A stretch of DNA of 7,038 nt from an uncultured Rhodospirillales bacterium (GCA_903897565.1 CAIUCF010000405.1:1-7038), one strand, 5' to 3'; counted from the stretch's first letter, positions 1 to 7,038 are shown. Notes: generated from the sequence alone by a model not told the origin. A program made the numbers and translations.

Positions 1-83
1 GGGCGCATTTCAGCCGGGTGTTCAAGAAGTATCATGGCGTTTCGCCGCGGCAATTCCGGCAGGAGCGCCTGTCCGGCGGCTAG
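1..83 (+). CDS. AraC/XylS-family transcriptional regulator, C-terminal end (partial)
   Basis: The reading frame that begins at base 3 and ends at TAG 81-83 encodes AHFSRVFKKYHG followed by VSPRQFRQERLSGG. This is the recognisable end of an AraC/XylS DNA-binding domain: the second helix-turn-helix with its HFSRxFKxxxGxSPxxFR signature. The 5' part of the gene lies outside the window, so the ligand-binding domain and the inducer cannot be judged. The gene is on the same strand as the downstream monooxygenase and ends 136 bp before its start. In Acinetobacter the cyclohexanone monooxygenase gene chnB is controlled by the AraC-type activator ChnR, so this neighbour is a reasonable candidate regulator, though that is inference from position. 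Only 26 residues are visible, but the motif is distinctive. Confidence 0.85.
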   Translation, partial: AHFSRVFKKYHGVSPRQFRQERLSGG

Positions 84-94
84 GTGGTCGCTTT

Positions 95-123
95 TTGGCA
101 TTGATTTAGATCAATGCACTAAT
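95..123 (+). promoter_or_regulatory. Putative sigma-70 promoter of the monooxygenase gene
   Basis: TTGGCA at 95-100 matches the -35 consensus TTGACA at five of six positions. ACTAAT at 118-123 matches the last four bases of the -10 consensus TATAAT. The spacer (101-117) is the ideal 17 bp. Transcription would begin near base 130 and leave a leader of about 90 nt before the ATG at 220. The -10 is imperfect, because its first two bases do not match, so the call is moderate. It is the only well-spaced pair I found in the spacer between the regulator and the monooxygenase. Confidence 0.45.
98..117. promoter_or_regulatory. FNR/ANR/FixK-type binding box in an extended palindrome
   Basis: TTGATTTAGATCAA at 101-114 is an exact match to the consensus TTGAT-N4-ATCAA bound by oxygen-responsive Crp/Fnr-family regulators (FNR, ANR, FixK, FnrL). 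The symmetry extends outward to GCATTGAT-TTAG-ATCAATGC at 98-117, giving 8-bp arms around a 4-bp spacer. The box lies between the proposed -35 and -10 elements, a position from which a bound protein would normally repress. It is not a terminator, because neither strand has a T-run after the inverted repeat. Which family member binds, and in what direction it acts, cannot be read from the sequence. Confidence 0.65.
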
Positions 124-150
124 TCCGCTCCGATGGGGACAGTTCGCTAT

Positions 151-194
151 CCGGCAAAAGCCGGCCGCCGCCGAATCGCGATGATCCGGCGGCG
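151..194 (+). other. Two tandem GC-rich hairpins in the monooxygenase leader
   Basis: CCGGC (151-155) and GCCGG (160-164) pair around an AAAA loop. Immediately after, CGCCGCCG (166-173) pairs perfectly with CGGCGGCG (187-194) around a 13-nt loop. Both sit between the proposed transcription start and the Shine-Dalgarno sequence at 208. No T-run follows, so an intrinsic terminator is unlikely. They may stabilise the mRNA or mark the 3' end of the araC-type transcript. In GC-rich DNA some such pairing is expected by chance. Confidence 0.35.
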
Positions 195-207
195 AGAACA
201 AGCAACT

Positions 208-213
208 GGAGGA
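208..213 (+). promoter_or_regulatory. Ribosome binding site that fixes the monooxygenase start
   Basis: GGAGGA is a near-complete Shine-Dalgarno sequence placed 6 nt before the ATG at 220. It decides the start against the upstream in-frame ATG codons at 34 and 181 and similar extensions. The ATG at 34 overlaps the AraC-type gene and has no such site. Confidence 0.8.
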
Positions 214-219
214 AGTCCC

Positions 220-1875
<1,656 letters not shown>

Positions 1876-1885
1876 TGGGGCAGGG

Positions 1886-1905
1886 GGCGACCCAGCCGGG
1901 TCGCC
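1886..1905 (+). terminator. Hairpin after the monooxygenase gene, possible terminator
   Basis: GGCGACCC (1886-1893) pairs perfectly with GGGTCGCC (1898-1905) around the loop AGCC, starting 11 nt after the stop codon. The 8-bp GC-rich stem and its position suit a transcript end. No T-run follows, so it is not a textbook intrinsic terminator. It may instead act with Rho or protect the 3' end. Confidence 0.4.
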
Positions 1906-1949
1906 GAACGCCGAGATCGGCAGGAAGCTCGGCATGGTTGGTTGACGCG

Positions 1950-1977
1950 ACTCGGCGACGGCATGGCGTTGCCGAGT
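1950..1977. terminator. Long hairpin between convergent monooxygenase and tRNA genes
   Basis: ACTCGGCGACG (1950-1960) and CGTTGCCGAGT (1967-1977) form an 11-bp stem, with one G·U pair in the plus-strand RNA, around the loop GCATGG. It lies 75 nt after the monooxygenase stop and 46 nt beyond the 3' end of the minus-strand tRNA, so it could separate both convergent transcripts. Neither strand shows a T-run after the stem, so termination is inference from position and stability. Confidence 0.4.
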
Positions 1978-2022
1978 TGCTGACGGTTGCGGGTAATCCG
2001 GATCGGTCAATCGGCTGGAAAA

Positions 2023-2097
<75 letters not shown>

Positions 2098-2331
2098 GCC
2101 GGGAGGGGGCGCTGACATCCCCCTTCGAAGCGGCGCGGACCATGCCACACGCCGCCCGCCGGTTCAAGCGGCGTCTCTCGGCCTTTGCGCGGATCTGTTC
2201 TGATTTGTGCGATTGCGTCGCGCAACACCTGCCGGGGCCCGGTCATGCCAGGATCGCACGCGGCAGCGCGGCTCGGCTCTGGAGGAATGTCGCGCAATCT
2301 CGTATGAGTGACCCATGCGACAGGGGACACC
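2098..2331. other. Intergenic region between the tRNA and the murA operon
   Basis: No gene is supportable here. The region should hold the minus-strand tRNA promoter and the plus-strand promoter of the murA block, which are divergent, but I found no convincing -35/-10 pair for the plus strand. AGGGGG (2104-2109) can pair with CCCCCT (2119-2124) next to the tRNA 5' end. The 9-bp word GTCGCGCAA occurs twice (2217-2225 and 2289-2297). Both may be chance in GC-rich DNA. Confidence 0.5.
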
Positions 2332-2514
2332 ATGACGGAACAGGATTCGCCCGCGCCGGTCTCGCGCCAAGGCCAGACCGCCCGCGATGCCGCGCGCCAG
2401 GAACGACTCGCGGCGGCGCTGCGACTGAATCTGTCTCGTCGCAAGGCGCAGAGTCGCGCGCGTGAAACCACCGATCCGGCACCGTCACCCGCATCTTCTC
2501 CCGAGAAAGACTGA
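2332..2514 (+). CDS. Small basic hypothetical protein encoded upstream of murA
   Basis: The gene encodes 60 residues of unknown function. The ATG at 2332 is chosen because AGGGGA (2322-2327) lies 4 nt before it. An in-frame GTG at 2308 would add eight residues but has no nearby ribosome binding site. The centre of the protein (about residues 18-45) is a likely amphipathic helix, very rich in Arg and Lys, containing RQERLAAALRLNLSRRKAQ. Both ends are polar, with a Pro/Ser-rich tail that is probably disordered. There is no signal peptide or membrane segment. Small proteins with a similar RLAAALRxNLxRRKxQ core, encoded just before murA in other Alphaproteobacteria, are familiar to me, but I know no named function. 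It ends 9 bp before murA, so the two are probably co-translated. The charge would suit binding to nucleic acid or the ribosome, but that is speculation. Confidence 0.7.
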   Translation: MTEQDSPAPVSRQGQTARDAARQERLAAALRLNLSRRKAQSRARETTDPAPSPASSPEKD

Positions 2515-2523
2515 CACGGCATT

Positions 2524-3831
2524 ATGGATAGAATTCTGATTCGCGGCGGCGCTCCCCTGCACGGCATCATCCCGATCGCCGGCTCGAAGAATGCCGGCCT
2601 GCCGCTGATGGCGGCGAGCCTGCTGACCGAGGAACCGCTGGTGCTCGGCAATCTGCCGCATCTCGCCGATATCGTCTCGATGGCTAATCTGCTGGCCCAG
2701 CACGGCGTCAGCCTCGGCATGGAAGCCGAGGCCGGCAACGGCCGCGGCGAGCAGGGCAGCGGCCATACCTTGACCCTGCAGGCCGGGCGGATCACCTCGA
2801 CCGAAGCCCCCTACGATCTCGTGCGCAAGATGCGCGCCTCGGTGCTGGTGCTCGGGCCGCTGCTGGCGCGCTGCGGCATCGCCCTGGTCTCGCTGCCCGG
2901 TGGTTGCGCCATCGGGGCGCGTCCCGTCGATCTCCACCTCAAGGCGCTGGAGCAGATGGGCGCCGAGATCACGATCGCCGGCGGCTATGTCGAAGCCACG
3001 GTGCCCGGCCGCCTGCGCGGGGCCGAAATCACCTTCCCCTTCGTCTCGGTCGGCGCGACCGAGAATATCCTGATGGCGGCGACCCTCGCCGACGGCGAAT
3101 CGGTGCTGATCAACACGGCGCGCGAGCCGGAGATCGTGGATTTGGCGCGCTGCCTGACGGCGATGGGCGCCGAGATCGAGGGGGCAGGGACCGACCGCAT
3201 CGTCGTGCGCGGCAAGCGCGCGCTGCATGGCGCGTCGCATCAGGTCATCGCCGATCGCATCGAGACCGGAACCTATGTCATGGCGGCCGCGATTACCGGC
3301 GGCGACGTGACGTTGACCCGCTCGAGCCTGAGCCTGCTGCCTGGCCTCGCCAAGGTATTGGGCCAGGCCGGGATCAGCCTGACCGAATCCGAGGCCGGCA
3401 TCCGGGTTCAGGGCCGCCGGCTCGGCGAACGCCCGACACTGTCCGGTGTCGACGTCATGACCGAGCCGTTCCCGGGCTTCCCGACCGATCTGCAGGCACA
3501 GATGATGGCGGTGATGTGCATCGCCGACGGCGCGGCCATGATCACCGAGACCATCTTCGAAAACCGCTTCATGCATGTGCCGGAATTGTGCAGGCTCGGC
3601 GCCAACATCACGGTCCACGGCGCTTCGGCGCTGATTCGCGGTGTGCCGAAGCTGACCGGGGCCCAGGTGATGGCGACCGATCTGCGCGCTTCGGTGTCGC
3701 TGGTCCTGGCTGGGCTCGCCGCCGAGGGCGAGACCATCATCAATCGCGTCTACCACCTCGATCGTGGCTACGAGCGACTGGAGGCTAAGCTCTCGGCCTG
3801 CGGCGCGACGATCGAAAGGCTCGGCAACTGA
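2524..3831 (+). CDS. murA: UDP-N-acetylglucosamine 1-carboxyvinyltransferase
   Basis: MurA transfers enolpyruvate from phosphoenolpyruvate to UDP-GlcNAc in the cytoplasm, the first committed step of peptidoglycan synthesis and the target of fosfomycin. The 435 residues compare with 419 in E. coli. The active-site set is complete: K22 and N23 in GSKNAGLP; C128 in LPGGCAIGARPVDLHL, equivalent to E. coli C115, the residue alkylated by fosfomycin; D322 in FPTDLQAQ, equivalent to D305; and R414 in DRGYER, equivalent to R397. With Cys rather than Asp at position 128, fosfomycin sensitivity of the enzyme itself is expected. A short insertion rich in Gly and Glu (about residues 69-80) appears to account for part of the extra length. 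The ATG at 2524 has only a weak ribosome site, so it may depend on coupling to the small gene that ends 9 bp upstream. Confidence 0.98.
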   Translation: MDRILIRGGAPLHGIIPIAGSKNAGLPLMAASLLTEEPLVLGNLPHLADIVSMANLLAQHGVSLGMEAEAGNGRGEQGSGHTLTLQAGRITSTEAPYDLVRKMRASVLVLGPLLARCGIALVSLPGGCAIGARPVDLHLKALEQMGAEITIAGGYVEATVPGRLRGAEITFPFVSVGATENILMAATLADGESVLINTAREPEIVDLARCLTAMGAEIEGAGTDRIVVRGKRALHGASHQVIADRIETGTYVMAAAITGGDVTLTRSSLSLLPGLAKVLGQAGISLTESEAGIRVQGRRLGERPTLSGVDVMTEPFPGFPTDLQAQMMAVMCIADGAAMITETIFENRFMHVPELCRLGANITVHGASALIRGVPKLTGAQVMATDLRASVSLVLAGLAAEGETIINRVYHLDRGYERLEAKLSACGATIERLGN

Positions 3832-3857
3832 CCGGCGTCACCGGCGCTGCCGGCCCG

Positions 3858-4262
3858 TTGCGTCTGCGCGCCGAGGATGCGGCGGATCTCCTCGTGCTGT
3901 CGTCCTGCCTCCAGGACGCGCTCGTGCTCGCCGCCGACATGAGCTACGAGGCCGCCGATCAGCGCTTCGTGCTGATGGCCAACCGCTATCGCTGGGAGGC
4001 AGGCGAGGGCGCGCGGGTCCAGGCCGCGCTGGTGGTCGACCGCGTCGCCAAGGTGCGGTTGCGCGGCATCGATCTGGCGCGGCGCGAACAGTTCCTGTCG
4101 CTGCTGGCGTTGCGATATCTGCAGCAGGAACAGGTCATTGAGCTGGCATTTTCCGGCGGCGGCGCGATTCGGTTGGAAGTCTCCGGCATCCTGTGCCATC
4201 TACAGGACCTCGGGGAGCCATGGCCCGCAGCCTGGCAGCCCCATCATGACCAGGAGCCATAA
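3858..4262 (+). CDS. DUF2948 family protein
   Basis: This uncharacterised family is found in Alphaproteobacteria, commonly between murA and hisG. The visible hallmarks are LRLRAEDAADLLVLSSCLQD at the N-terminus, RFVLMANRYRWE (about 35-46), a central VDRVAKVRLRGIDL and the C-terminal IELAFSGGGAIRLEVSGI with a final LGEPW. The protein is soluble, of mixed alpha/beta character, with no signal peptide or membrane segment. The start is uncertain. The frame has no ATG or GTG between the upstream in-frame stop (3786-3788) and the conserved region. TTG at 3858 gives 134 residues but has no ribosome site, and a small CCGGC/GCCGG hairpin (3841-3853) lies just before it. CTG at 3828 would give 144 residues, overlaps the murA stop (CTGA) and has AAAGG 9 nt upstream. 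The family assignment is secure; no biochemical function is known to me. Confidence 0.85.
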   Translation: MRLRAEDAADLLVLSSCLQDALVLAADMSYEAADQRFVLMANRYRWEAGEGARVQAALVVDRVAKVRLRGIDLARREQFLSLLALRYLQQEQVIELAFSGGGAIRLEVSGILCHLQDLGEPWPAAWQPHHDQEP

Positions 4263-4309
4263 CCCGCAATCGCCGGCTGCCTGAAGAGAGAGTATTCGTC
4301 GGAGCCGGA

Positions 4310-4987
4310 ATGATGGTGCAGGCACGTGGCAATGAGGCGCTGGTTCTGGCGCTCCCCAAGGGACGCATCCTCAGCGATGTGATGCCCCTGTTGCGCCGCA
4401 CCGGGCTCGAGATCGAGCCGGCCTTCGACGATCCGAAGTCGCGCCTGCTGCGCTTCAAGACCAATATGCCGATGCTCGACGTCGTTCGGGTGCGCAATTT
4501 CGACGTCGCGACCTTCGTCGCCTTTGGCGCCGCGCATCTCGGCGTCGCCGGCAACGACGTGCTGATGGAATTCCAGTATCCCGAGATCTATGCGCCGCTC
4601 GACCTCAATGTCGGTCATTGCCGGCTTTCGGTCGCGGGGCCCGCCGACATGGTCGCCAAGGACGAGCCGTCGCGCTGGAGCCATGTCCGCGTCGCCACCA
4701 AATATCCCGAGATCACGCAGCGCTATTTCGCCGAGCGCGGCGTTCAGGCCGAATGCGTCAAGCTCAACGGCGCGATGGAACTGGCGCCGCTCTTGGGCCT
4801 GTGCCGCCGCATCGTCGATCTCGTGCAGACCGGCGATACGTTGCGGGCGAACGGGCTCGTCGAGATCGAGCGGATTTGCGACATCTCCTCGCGTCTGATC
4901 GTGAACCGCGCCGCGCTGAAGACCCGTCCGCACGAGGTTGGCGAGTGGATCCGCCGGTTCGAGGATGCCGTGCGCGATGCCGCGTGA
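4310..4987 (+). CDS. hisG: ATP phosphoribosyltransferase, short-form catalytic subunit
   Basis: HisG joins ATP and PRPP to give phosphoribosyl-ATP, the first and feedback-controlled step of histidine synthesis. Visible features are ALPKGRIL (14-21), the hinge-region motif HLGVAGNDVLME (76-87), ATKYPEIT (129-136), KLNGAMELAPLLG (151-163) and the PRPP-binding loop DLVQTGDTL (170-178). At 225 residues it is the short form, which lacks the C-terminal regulatory domain of the roughly 300-residue enzymes such as that of E. coli. Short HisG normally works as a hetero-octamer with HisZ, a histidyl-tRNA synthetase-like protein that carries allosteric control. hisZ is not in this window and should lie elsewhere in the genome. 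The ATG at 4310 has GGAG 5 nt upstream; a second ATG follows at once. The 47-bp gap after the DUF2948 gene shows no leader peptide or attenuator. Confidence 0.97.
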   Translation: MMVQARGNEALVLALPKGRILSDVMPLLRRTGLEIEPAFDDPKSRLLRFKTNMPMLDVVRVRNFDVATFVAFGAAHLGVAGNDVLMEFQYPEIYAPLDLNVGHCRLSVAGPADMVAKDEPSRWSHVRVATKYPEITQRYFAERGVQAECVKLNGAMELAPLLGLCRRIVDLVQTGDTLRANGLVEIERICDISSRLIVNRAALKTRPHEVGEWIRRFEDAVRDAA

Positions 4988-6296
4988 TCCAGCCGGCCGT
5001 CCGCTGCGGCTGAACAGCTGCGATCCGGGTTTCGCAGTCGCTTTTGCCGCCGTGGTTGACGCGACCCGCGAAACCCCGGCCGATGTCGACGCCGCCGCCG
5101 CCGAAATTATCGCCGATATTCGCCGTCGCGGCGACGCTGCTCTCATCGAGCTGACCCGGCGTTTCGACCGTTTCGACCCGGAAGTCGCCGGACTTGCGAT
5201 CGGCGCCGCGGAAGTCGACGCCGCGATCGCGCAATGTCCGCAAGAGATTCTCGACGCGCTCGATCTCGCCGCGGAGCGCATAGAATCCTTTCATCGCACG
5301 CAACTGCCGCCGGCGGTCGATTACCGTGACGCGGCGGGGGTTCGCCTCGGCGCCCGCTGGTCGGCGATCGACGCCGCCGGTCTTTATGTCCCGGGCGGCA
5401 CCGCGAGCTATCCAAGCTCGGTGTTGATGAACGCCCTGCCCGCCAAGGTCGCCGGGGTCGAACGCCTGGTCATGGTGGTGCCGACCCCCGACGGCGTGCT
5501 CAATCCATTGGTGCTGGCGGCAGCCCGTCGTGCGGGGGTCAGCGAGATCTACCGCATCGGCGGCGCTCAGGCAGTGGCCGCGCTGGCCTATGGCACGGCG
5601 ACGATCGCGCGTGTCGACAAGATCGTCGGGCCCGGCAATGCCTATGTCGCGGCGGCGAAGCGCCGGGTATTCGGCGCGGTCGGCATCGATACGATCGCCG
5701 GCCCGTCGGAAATCCTGGTCATCGCCGATTCCGGCAATGATCCGGCATGGATTGCCGCCGACCTGCTGTCGCAGGCCGAGCACGACACGGCGGCGCAGGC
5801 GATTCTGATCACCGACGACGCCGATTTCGCCGAGGCCGTCGAGGTTGCCGTCGAAGCCCATCTGGGCCGCCTGCCACGACAGTCGATCGCGCGCGAGAGC
5901 TGGAACGAACACGGCGTGATCATCGTCGTCAACTCCCTCGAGGAAGCGCCGCCCTTGGTCGACCGCCTCGCTCCGGAGCATCTTGAGATCGCGGTCGCCG
6001 AACCGGGGCCGCTCGCCGCCCGGATTCGTCATGCCGGCGCGATCTTTCTCGGCCGCTGGACGCCCGAGGCGATCGGCGATTACGTCGCTGGCCCCAACCA
6101 TGTATTGCCGACCTCGCGGACCGCGCGCTACGCCTCGGGATTGGGCGTGCTCGATTTCCTGAAGCGGACGAGCTTCGTCGAATGCGATGCCGCGTCCTTC
6201 GCGCGGATCGGTCCGGCGGCGCAGCTCCTCGCCGAGGCCGAGGGGCTCGACGCCCATGCCCTTTCGGTGTCGATTCGTCTCGGCGCGAAGGGATGA
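4977..6296 (+). CDS. hisD: Histidinol dehydrogenase
   Basis: HisD oxidises L-histidinol to L-histidine in two NAD-dependent steps, the end of the histidine pathway. It is a zinc-dependent homodimer in the cytoplasm. From the ATG at 4977 the product has 439 residues (E. coli 434). The zinc ligands and catalytic residues are all present: Q266 and H269 in LLSQAEHD, the catalytic pair E334-H335 in APEHLEI, D368 in IGDYVAGPNHVLPT and H427 in DAHALSV. The signature around IVGPGNAYVAAAKR (217-230) and IAGPSEILVIAD (240-251) is intact. Starts at TTG 4938 or ATG 4965 are also in frame. 4977 is preferred because the conserved region begins soon after (PLRLNSCDPGF) and the overlap with hisG is then only 11 bp. 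Translation is probably coupled to hisG. Separation of hisG and hisD from most other his genes is common in Alphaproteobacteria. Confidence 0.97.
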   Translation: MPRDPAGRPLRLNSCDPGFAVAFAAVVDATRETPADVDAAAAEIIADIRRRGDAALIELTRRFDRFDPEVAGLAIGAAEVDAAIAQCPQEILDALDLAAERIESFHRTQLPPAVDYRDAAGVRLGARWSAIDAAGLYVPGGTASYPSSVLMNALPAKVAGVERLVMVVPTPDGVLNPLVLAAARRAGVSEIYRIGGAQAVAALAYGTATIARVDKIVGPGNAYVAAAKRRVFGAVGIDTIAGPSEILVIADSGNDPAWIAADLLSQAEHDTAAQAILITDDADFAEAVEVAVEAHLGRLPRQSIARESWNEHGVIIVVNSLEEAPPLVDRLAPEHLEIAVAEPGPLAARIRHAGAIFLGRWTPEAIGDYVAGPNHVLPTSRTARYASGLGVLDFLKRTSFVECDAASFARIGPAAQLLAEAEGLDAHALSVSIRLGAKG

Positions 6297-6301
6297 CCGC
6301 C

Positions 6302-6790
6302 ATGTCAGGCGAACCCAGCCCCAAGATCGTCGGCGTCACCCTGGATGAACGAACTGTCGTTCAGCGCAGCGCCGATATCGAGCATGAGCGCGCGGTCGCG
6401 ATCTTCGACCTGCTGGAGGAGAACGAGTTCCGGCCGCTGCACATCACGGGCGCGACGGCGTTTCATCTCCATCTCAGCCTCTCCGACAATCGACTGGTGA
6501 TCGATATCCAGACGCCGGCGCCGGAGCGCGCGGATCTCGAGAAGGTAGTGCTGCCGCTCAGCACCTTCCGCAAGATCGTCCGCGACTACTTCCTGATCTG
6601 CGAGAGCTATTACAACGCGATCCGCAAATCGACGCCGATGCAGATCGAGGCGATCGACATGGGACGGCGCGGCCTGCACAACGAGGGCTCCGAGCTCTTG
6701 CGCGAGCGATTGGCCGACCGCATTGAGATGGATCTGGGAACGGCGCGGCGGCTCTTCACCCTGCTCTGCGTCCTGCATATTCGCGGCTGA
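6302..6790 (+). CDS. UPF0262 family protein
   Basis: This is an uncharacterised, alphaproteobacteria-restricted family. The 162 residues match the usual length of about 160. Recognisable segments are IVGVTLDERTVVQRSADIEHER (starting at residue 9), AVAIFDLLEENEF (31-43), FHLHLSLSDNRLVIDI (54-69), STFRKIVRDYFLICESYYNA (87-106) and a C-terminal helix with GRRGLHNEGSELLRERL (121-137). There is no signal peptide or clear membrane helix, so it is presumably cytosolic. The ATG at 6302 has GAAGGG at 6287-6292, 9 nt upstream. An in-frame ATG at 6293 overlaps the hisD stop (ATGA) and would add MTA, but the ribosome site directly abuts it, so 6302 is slightly preferred. Its conserved place after hisD hints at a housekeeping role, but nothing in the sequence reveals an activity. 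Confidence 0.9.
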   Translation: MSGEPSPKIVGVTLDERTVVQRSADIEHERAVAIFDLLEENEFRPLHITGATAFHLHLSLSDNRLVIDIQTPAPERADLEKVVLPLSTFRKIVRDYFLICESYYNAIRKSTPMQIEAIDMGRRGLHNEGSELLRERLADRIEMDLGTARRLFTLLCVLHIRG

Positions 6791-6799
6791 GCTCGGGCC

Positions 6800-7038
6800 A
6801 TGACCACCCGCGGCCGCCCCTCGGCAATCCTGTTCGCCTGCACCATGAACGCCGTGCGCTCGCCGCTGGCGGCGGGACTGGCGCGGCAGCTGCTCGGGCA
6901 AGGGGTGTTCATTCGTTCCGCCGGCGTGCGCCGCGGCGAGCCGGATGGCTTCGCCATCGAGGTCGCCCGCGAGGTCGGGATCGATCTCTCCCAGCACGAA
7001 GCCCATAGCTTCGACGATCTCCAGGATCATTTCTTCGA
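6800..7038 (+). CDS. Low-molecular-weight phosphotyrosine phosphatase/arsenate reductase-like protein (partial)
   Basis: The ATG at 6800 opens a frame that stays open to the right edge, giving 79 residues of a protein that normally has about 150. The N-terminus carries ILFACTMNAVRSPLA (10-24), which matches the family's active-site loop C-x5-R-S: C14 is the nucleophile, and R20 and S21 complete the phosphate-binding loop. RSAGVRRGEPDGFAIEVARE (39-58) and IDLSQHEA follow in the expected order. Enzymes of this fold are either phosphotyrosine phosphatases or thioredoxin-coupled arsenate reductases. The acidic DP motif near the C-terminus and any redox cysteines lie beyond the window, so the activity cannot be settled. 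The gap after UPF0262 is 9 bp, and the ribosome site is weak. In related genomes, as I recall, this gene is followed by infA and maf. Confidence 0.88.
   Translation, partial: MTTRGRPSAILFACTMNAVRSPLAAGLARQLLGQGVFIRSAGVRRGEPDGFAIEVAREVGIDLSQHEAHSFDDLQDHFF

Noticed and set aside
98..117. FNR-type palindrome read as an intrinsic terminator of the AraC-type gene
   Set aside because: The stem is AT-rich and followed by no T-run on either strand; the TTTTT at 92-96 lies before it. The exact TTGAT-N4-ATCAA match fits an operator better.
34..219. N-terminal extension of the monooxygenase from the ATG at 34
   Set aside because: It would overlap the AraC-type gene and the promoter/FNR box, lacks a ribosome site, and precedes the normal family N-terminus. 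The ATG at 220 has GGAGGA.
1938..1950. Word GGTTGACGCGAC shared with the start of hisD (around 5054)
   Set aside because: One copy is intergenic and the other encodes VDAT in hisD. A single 12-bp match with no flanking similarity is likely chance.
2287..2307. Mini-ORF MSRNLV after GGAGGA
   Set aside because: The ribosome-site-like sequence is only one base from the ATG, and the frame stops after six codons. I see no sign that it is a leader peptide, such as runs of one amino acid.
2485..3756. 423-codon minus-strand open frame opposite murA
   Set aside because: It is a shadow of murA, with composition dominated by Arg, His, Gly and Ala and no recognisable motif.
4764..6257. 497-codon minus-strand open frame opposite hisG and hisD
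   Set aside because: It is antisense to two well-supported histidine genes, with low-complexity Arg/Gly/Asp-rich translation, so it is a shadow frame.

Overview
The window is GC-rich DNA, mostly with G or C at third codon positions, and looks like an alphaproteobacterial chromosome, plausibly of the Rhodospirillales or a related order. The best evidence is the gene block from 2332 to the right edge: small basic ORF, murA, DUF2948, hisG (short form), hisD, UPF0262 and a low-molecular-weight phosphatase. DUF2948 and UPF0262 are families I know essentially from Alphaproteobacteria. Assignments come from reading motifs; no database search was run.

Left part (1-1977): the window opens in the last 26 codons of an AraC/XylS-type regulator. 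A 136-bp spacer follows, then a 551-residue type I Baeyer-Villiger monooxygenase that closely resembles cyclohexanone monooxygenase. The spacer holds a perfect FNR/FixK-type box (TTGAT-N4-ATCAA) within the 17-bp gap of a plausible sigma-70 promoter. This suggests an oxygen-consuming enzyme that is shut off when oxygen is low. The leader can form two GC-rich hairpins, and a strong Shine-Dalgarno sequence fixes the start. Two further hairpins lie after the monooxygenase stop codon.

Middle (2023-2331): a tRNA-Thr(GGT) with encoded CCA lies on the minus strand, convergent with the monooxygenase. It is followed by about 230 bp with no gene I can support.

Right part (2332-7038): seven tightly packed plus-strand genes, with gaps of 47 bp or less and several overlaps, probably one operon. 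murA makes the first committed precursor of peptidoglycan. hisG and hisD are the first and last steps of histidine synthesis. UPF0262 and DUF2948 are uncharacterised, and the phosphatase (CX5R motif seen) runs off the right edge. The two pathways share no chemistry, so the block looks like a growth or housekeeping operon. I see no new multi-gene system here. The points most worth checking are the FNR-box promoter and the missing conventional start codon of the DUF2948 gene.
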